NCBI GenBank assembly: GCA_016215735.1
Contig: JACRIA010000032.1
Coordinates: 1 to 23,291, forward strand
Source: Candidatus Peregrinibacteria bacterium
Lineage (GTDB): Bacteria > Patescibacteriota > Gracilibacteria > UBA1369 > UBA12463
DNA length: 23,291 nt
Direction: 5' to 3'
In this document: piece by piece, positions 20,904-23,291 of the stretch
Numbering within the stretch: position 1 is the first letter of the stretch
Layout: each line of letters starts with the position of its first letter
Translations under genes and position numbers: made by a program
Notes under the pieces: generated by a model
Databases searched by the model: none
What the model was told of the DNA's origin: nothing
What the model saw: only the letters and a program-made list of their open reading frames with translations

Positions 20904-22469
20904 ATGCACAAAGAATCAGCCCTCAAATTCATAATAAAGCACCAAGAAATCCTAACGCCGATTTTTGCAGCAATCGCAATGATTTTAGCCGGAGCAATAA
21001 TGTTCAGCGCATGGATATTTATTTTGCGGCCAGAGCCAATCGGAAATTTTCTACCGCTGCAAAACACCGCGGCGTATTTTGAAATCAGCATAGACAGCCA
21101 AAATCCGCAGGTAATAGAATTTTTGAAAATGACAAGAGGGCATCCGTTTTTCGCGAAAGAAAGGCTTATTCAGCAGGTTAAAGATTTTACGCAGATGGAT
21201 TTTGATGAAAATATCGCGCCGTGGCTTGGAAATAATATCGGTCTCGGTCTTGTTGTTTTGGAAAATCAATCGCTTAGAACTGAACCGATTGTTTTTATTG
21301 AAAATAAAAGCCGCGATAAAACAAAAGAATTTCTGCAAAAACTCGCTATTAAATTCAAAAACGACTATCTTCAGGAAAATGAATACAAAAACCACGAAAT
21401 TTATTCATACAGATTTAGTCAGGATTTCGCGTTTTCGTTTATGGGAAGATATTTAGTCGCGGCGCAGACAATAAAATCAATGGAAAAATTTATAGACGCA
21501 ATTTCAGAAAATTTCACGCCGATCTCTTCGAACCGGAATTATTTTGATTTGAATCTCAGCGACGGATACATCAATCTTCCGCTTTTGTCGCAGGTTTTAA
21601 CAGGAAACAGCGCATTACCGGAAACGCAGAGATATTTTTTCCTCGCGTTCGAGCCATTCATCAGAATTTTTAAGCACTCATTTATTCAATTAGAGGCAAA
21701 ATCCGGATATTTAAGCCTAAAAACAACAACTCTTTTGCAGTCGAAATTTGAAAAAAATAACAAAAAATACACAGCCTCGCTCGCTCAATATTTTCCTTCG
21801 AACATAAAATTATTCTATGGCGGGATGGATTTAAGCAGACAGCTTGATAATTACGGAAGAATGATTGGAGAAGACGGCGCACAATTCAAAAAATCAATCA
21901 AAGAAATCACAGATAGCAATCTCGGAAAATTATTCGGCAGCGCGATTACTTTTGAAAAAGACATTTATCCGCTTTTAACAGAAGAATATGCGATAGGAGT
22001 CACAGCCGAGGACGACATGTTTGCCGCGCTAAAATTAAAAGATCCAGCCGCGATTGAGCAGAAACTCAAAACAATGATGATATTTTTGAAAAAAAGTCCG
22101 GGTTTCGCGAACACTGAAAAGCAAATTTTGCAATTTGAAGAATCACACAGAAGTTTTAATATTTTTGGATTAAAACAAGAAGGCGCGGCAAGCGGGATTT
22201 ATTATTCGATAGTAAACGGCGCGGCGCTTATGAGTTCGAGCGAAAAAGCGATACAAAACGCGATTGATGTGTTTTTGGACGGCAAAAATGGATTTTTGGC
22301 TTCAGCTTTAATCAAAAACGCGGACGAAATTTTCTATATCGCAGCGGATAAATATTTTGAAACACTGTCGCGATTTTCAGAATACCTAAAACCAATCAAA
22401 GCTGTCATCGCAGCTAGAAATTATGATGAATTTTACGTGAAAACAATATATTATATTTTAGTTGAATAG
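20904..22469 (+). CDS. DUF3352-like membrane-anchored protein
   Basis: A 521-residue protein with a short cytoplasmic N-terminus, one membrane helix at about residues 17-42 (L-T-P-I-F-A-A-I-A-M-I-L-A-G-A-I-M-F), and a large domain expected outside the cytoplasm. The opening after the helix, P-L-Q-N-T-A-A-Y-F-E-I with later Y-S-Y-R-F-S-Q-D-F-A-F-S-F-M-G-R-Y-L-V-A-A, resembles the DUF3352 family, common in cyanobacteria and Patescibacteria and of unknown function. The frame extends upstream to 20601 through alaS on the other strand, but ATG 20904 fits the membrane anchor and the promoter. It diverges from alaS across 60 bases with overlapping promoters. A long hairpin repeat follows its stop directly. 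Confidence 0.8.
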   Translation: MHKESALKFIIKHQEILTPIFAAIAMILAGAIMFSAWIFILRPEPIGNFLPLQNTAAYFEISIDSQNPQVIEFLKMTRGHPFFAKERLIQQVKDFTQMDFDENIAPWLGNNIGLGLVVLENQSLRTEPIVFIENKSRDKTKEFLQKLAIKFKNDYLQENEYKNHEIYSYRFSQDFAFSFMGRYLVAAQTIKSMEKFIDAISENFTPISSNRNYFDLNLSDGYINLPLLSQVLTGNSALPETQRYFFLAFEPFIRIFKHSFIQLEAKSGYLSLKTTTLLQSKFEKNNKKYTASLAQYFPSNIKLFYGGMDLSRQLDNYGRMIGEDGAQFKKSIKEITDSNLGKLFGSAITFEKDIYPLLTEEYAIGVTAEDDMFAALKLKDPAAIEQKLKTMMIFLKKSPGFANTEKQILQFEESHRSFNIFGLKQEGAASGIYYSIVNGAALMSSSEKAIQNAIDVFLDGKNGFLASALIKNADEIFYIAADKYFETLSRFSEYLKPIKAVIAARNYDEFYVKTIYYILVE

Positions 22470-22650
22470 AGCGTTCGCCGCACACGCCGTTCGCCGCAAC
22501 GCCGTTCAGCGAAGCTGAACACAGGCGCTATAGACAAGCTGTTGCGAAGCAACACCACCAGGCGAACACAGGCCAGGCCGCGCCGAAGGCGCACAGGCCC
22601 ATATAAATAAAAATAAACCGTCGCGAAACGACACCGACATGCCCATATAA
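22470..22650 (-). repeat. Modular hairpin repeat, copy D (composite array)
   Basis: Longest copy, about 180 bases. On the minus strand it holds at least four hairpins: GTCG-TTTCG-CGAC (22632-22620), GCGCC-TTC-GGCGC (22592-22580), GTTGC-TTC-GCAAC (22553-22541) and GTTCAGC-TTC-GCTGAAC (22520-22504). They are separated by words such as TATATGGGCCTGTG, TATAGCGCCTGTG and GCGGCGAACGGCGT. It looks like several modules strung together. Frames through it encode only low-complexity peptides. Confidence 0.75.
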
Positions 22651-22668
22651 ATTAAGTTTACCGTACTA

Positions 22669-23291
22669 ATGGCGGAAAAATTTTTGAATGACATCAAAAG
22701 AACAAAAAAATCCGAGCCGATTGTGCTGGGTAAATCCGTTGCGCTCAAATCCACCCAGCTCAAATCCGAAAAAAAATTGATTGTTGAGCCGCGAAAAAAT
22801 TTCCAGCAGGATAATTTTGCTTCGCCTCCTTTAGCTTCGCGTTTTCACAGCCTTTTTTGGATAGGAGCCTTTGGACTATTGATAGTTTTTTTAATAAATG
22901 TTCTGAATTCATTCGGCCGCGGCGCTGTTCTTATTTCCGATGTCGCGCGGTCCTCAATCGGCGTATATCAAAATATAATACAGGCTGGCGAAAAAGTTTC
23001 AAATTCAGACTTTGCTTCAGCGAAAAATCTTATGATGGAAGCGCAAAAAAATGCTGATGAAATAAGCCAAAAACTGTGGTTTTTGAATAAAACACTGAAT
23101 CCGCAAAAAATATCCGAATACGTGATAAAAGCCGGCAACGAATTAATAAATATTATTGAAATCATAAACAGAATAGGCGGTGTTTTTATGGAAAAAAACG
23201 CGAATCCGGCAAATACAATTTCCCTGCGCGATGAGATGCGAAAACTCGAAACTTCATACAAAAATTTCTCGGAAAATATCGATCTCGCGCA
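22669..23291 (+). CDS. Membrane-anchored protein, partial (DUF4012-like N-terminus?)
   Basis: The frame is open from ATG 22669 to the window end (207 codons, no stop). Seen: a 60-residue basic cytoplasmic part (M-A-E-K-F-L-N-D-I-K-R-T-K-K), one membrane helix at about residues 64-83 (W-I-G-A-F-G-L-L-I-V-F-L-I-N-V-L), then a helical extracytoplasmic region with A-S-A-K-N-L-M-M-E-A-Q-K-N-A-D-E-I. The helix followed by a tetratricopeptide-like coil with A-x-x-A spacing resembles the start of large DUF4012 proteins found in Patescibacteria; this is a tentative likeness. It starts just after repeat copy D. No ribosome site. Confidence 0.65.
   Translation, partial: MAEKFLNDIKRTKKSEPIVLGKSVALKSTQLKSEKKLIVEPRKNFQQDNFASPPLASRFHSLFWIGAFGLLIVFLINVLNSFGRGAVLISDVARSSIGVYQNIIQAGEKVSNSDFASAKNLMMEAQKNADEISQKLWFLNKTLNPQKISEYVIKAGNELINIIEIINRIGGVFMEKNANPANTISLRDEMRKLETSYKNFSENIDLA

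Noticed and set aside
22506..22763. Minus-strand frame of 85 codons over copy D
   Set aside because: Translates the hairpin array and the antisense of the next gene; low-complexity content.
1..23291. Alternative code with UGA as glycine
   Set aside because: Several intact genes end in TGA (10678-11328, 13256-15670, 17150-17422) and no frame needs UGA read-through.
1..23291. CRISPR array, insertion sequence or prophage
   Set aside because: No regularly spaced direct repeats, transposase, integrase or phage structural genes are visible; the repeats present are palindromic and irregular.

Overview
The window looks like a piece of a Patescibacteria (Candidate Phyla Radiation) chromosome. This is inferred from AT-rich DNA, short compact genes, a half-length alanyl-tRNA synthetase, several membrane-anchored proteins of types common in that group, and no Shine-Dalgarno sequence at any confident start. 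Genes here end in TGA as well as TAA and TAG, so UGA is a stop and the recoded Gracilibacteria/SR1 code is excluded. No gene assigns the lineage more finely.

Left part (1-3500): an AbiEi/AbiEii-type toxin-antitoxin pair on the minus strand with a very strong promoter, then a membrane-anchored hypothetical protein and a RhuM-Fic fusion on the plus strand. Middle-left (3500-10600), all minus strand: eno-proA, nnrD-proC and metK-ahcY. These cover lower glycolysis, two of the three proline-synthesis steps (no proB here), repair of hydrated NAD(P)H, and synthesis of SAM plus removal of S-adenosylhomocysteine. Middle (10600-13250), plus strand: a metallo-beta-lactamase-fold protein that has lost its metal ligands, tRNA-Arg(CCT), a 690-base intergenic region with dense nested inverted repeats, and a five-helix membrane protein flanked by inverted copies of a dispersed repeat. 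Right part (13250-23291): an 804-residue sigma-70-like protein with four N-terminal tandem repeats, miaB with two small unknown genes, a winged-helix Fic protein, alaS (minus), a DUF3352-like anchored protein, and the start of another anchored protein cut off by the window end.

Four themes stand out. (1) The sigma-like protein has an architecture I do not recognise: four repeats of about 86 residues, sigma regions 2-3, and two region-4-like segments. It is the best candidate for something undescribed. (2) At least six genes have a -10 box placed so that transcription should start at, or 1-3 bases before, the ATG, which suggests leaderless mRNAs are common. (3) Two families of short dispersed repeats have spread through the region: modular GC-rich hairpins with TTC loops, and G-rich GGGACGG words or GGTC/GACC palindromes. 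They enter coding sequence, supply the stop codons of eno and of the 1519-2142 gene, and insert in frame into proC. (4) Three toxin-antitoxin or Fic-type genes lie within 23 kb, one of them lacking the catalytic Fic histidine and carrying a clear operator over its promoter.
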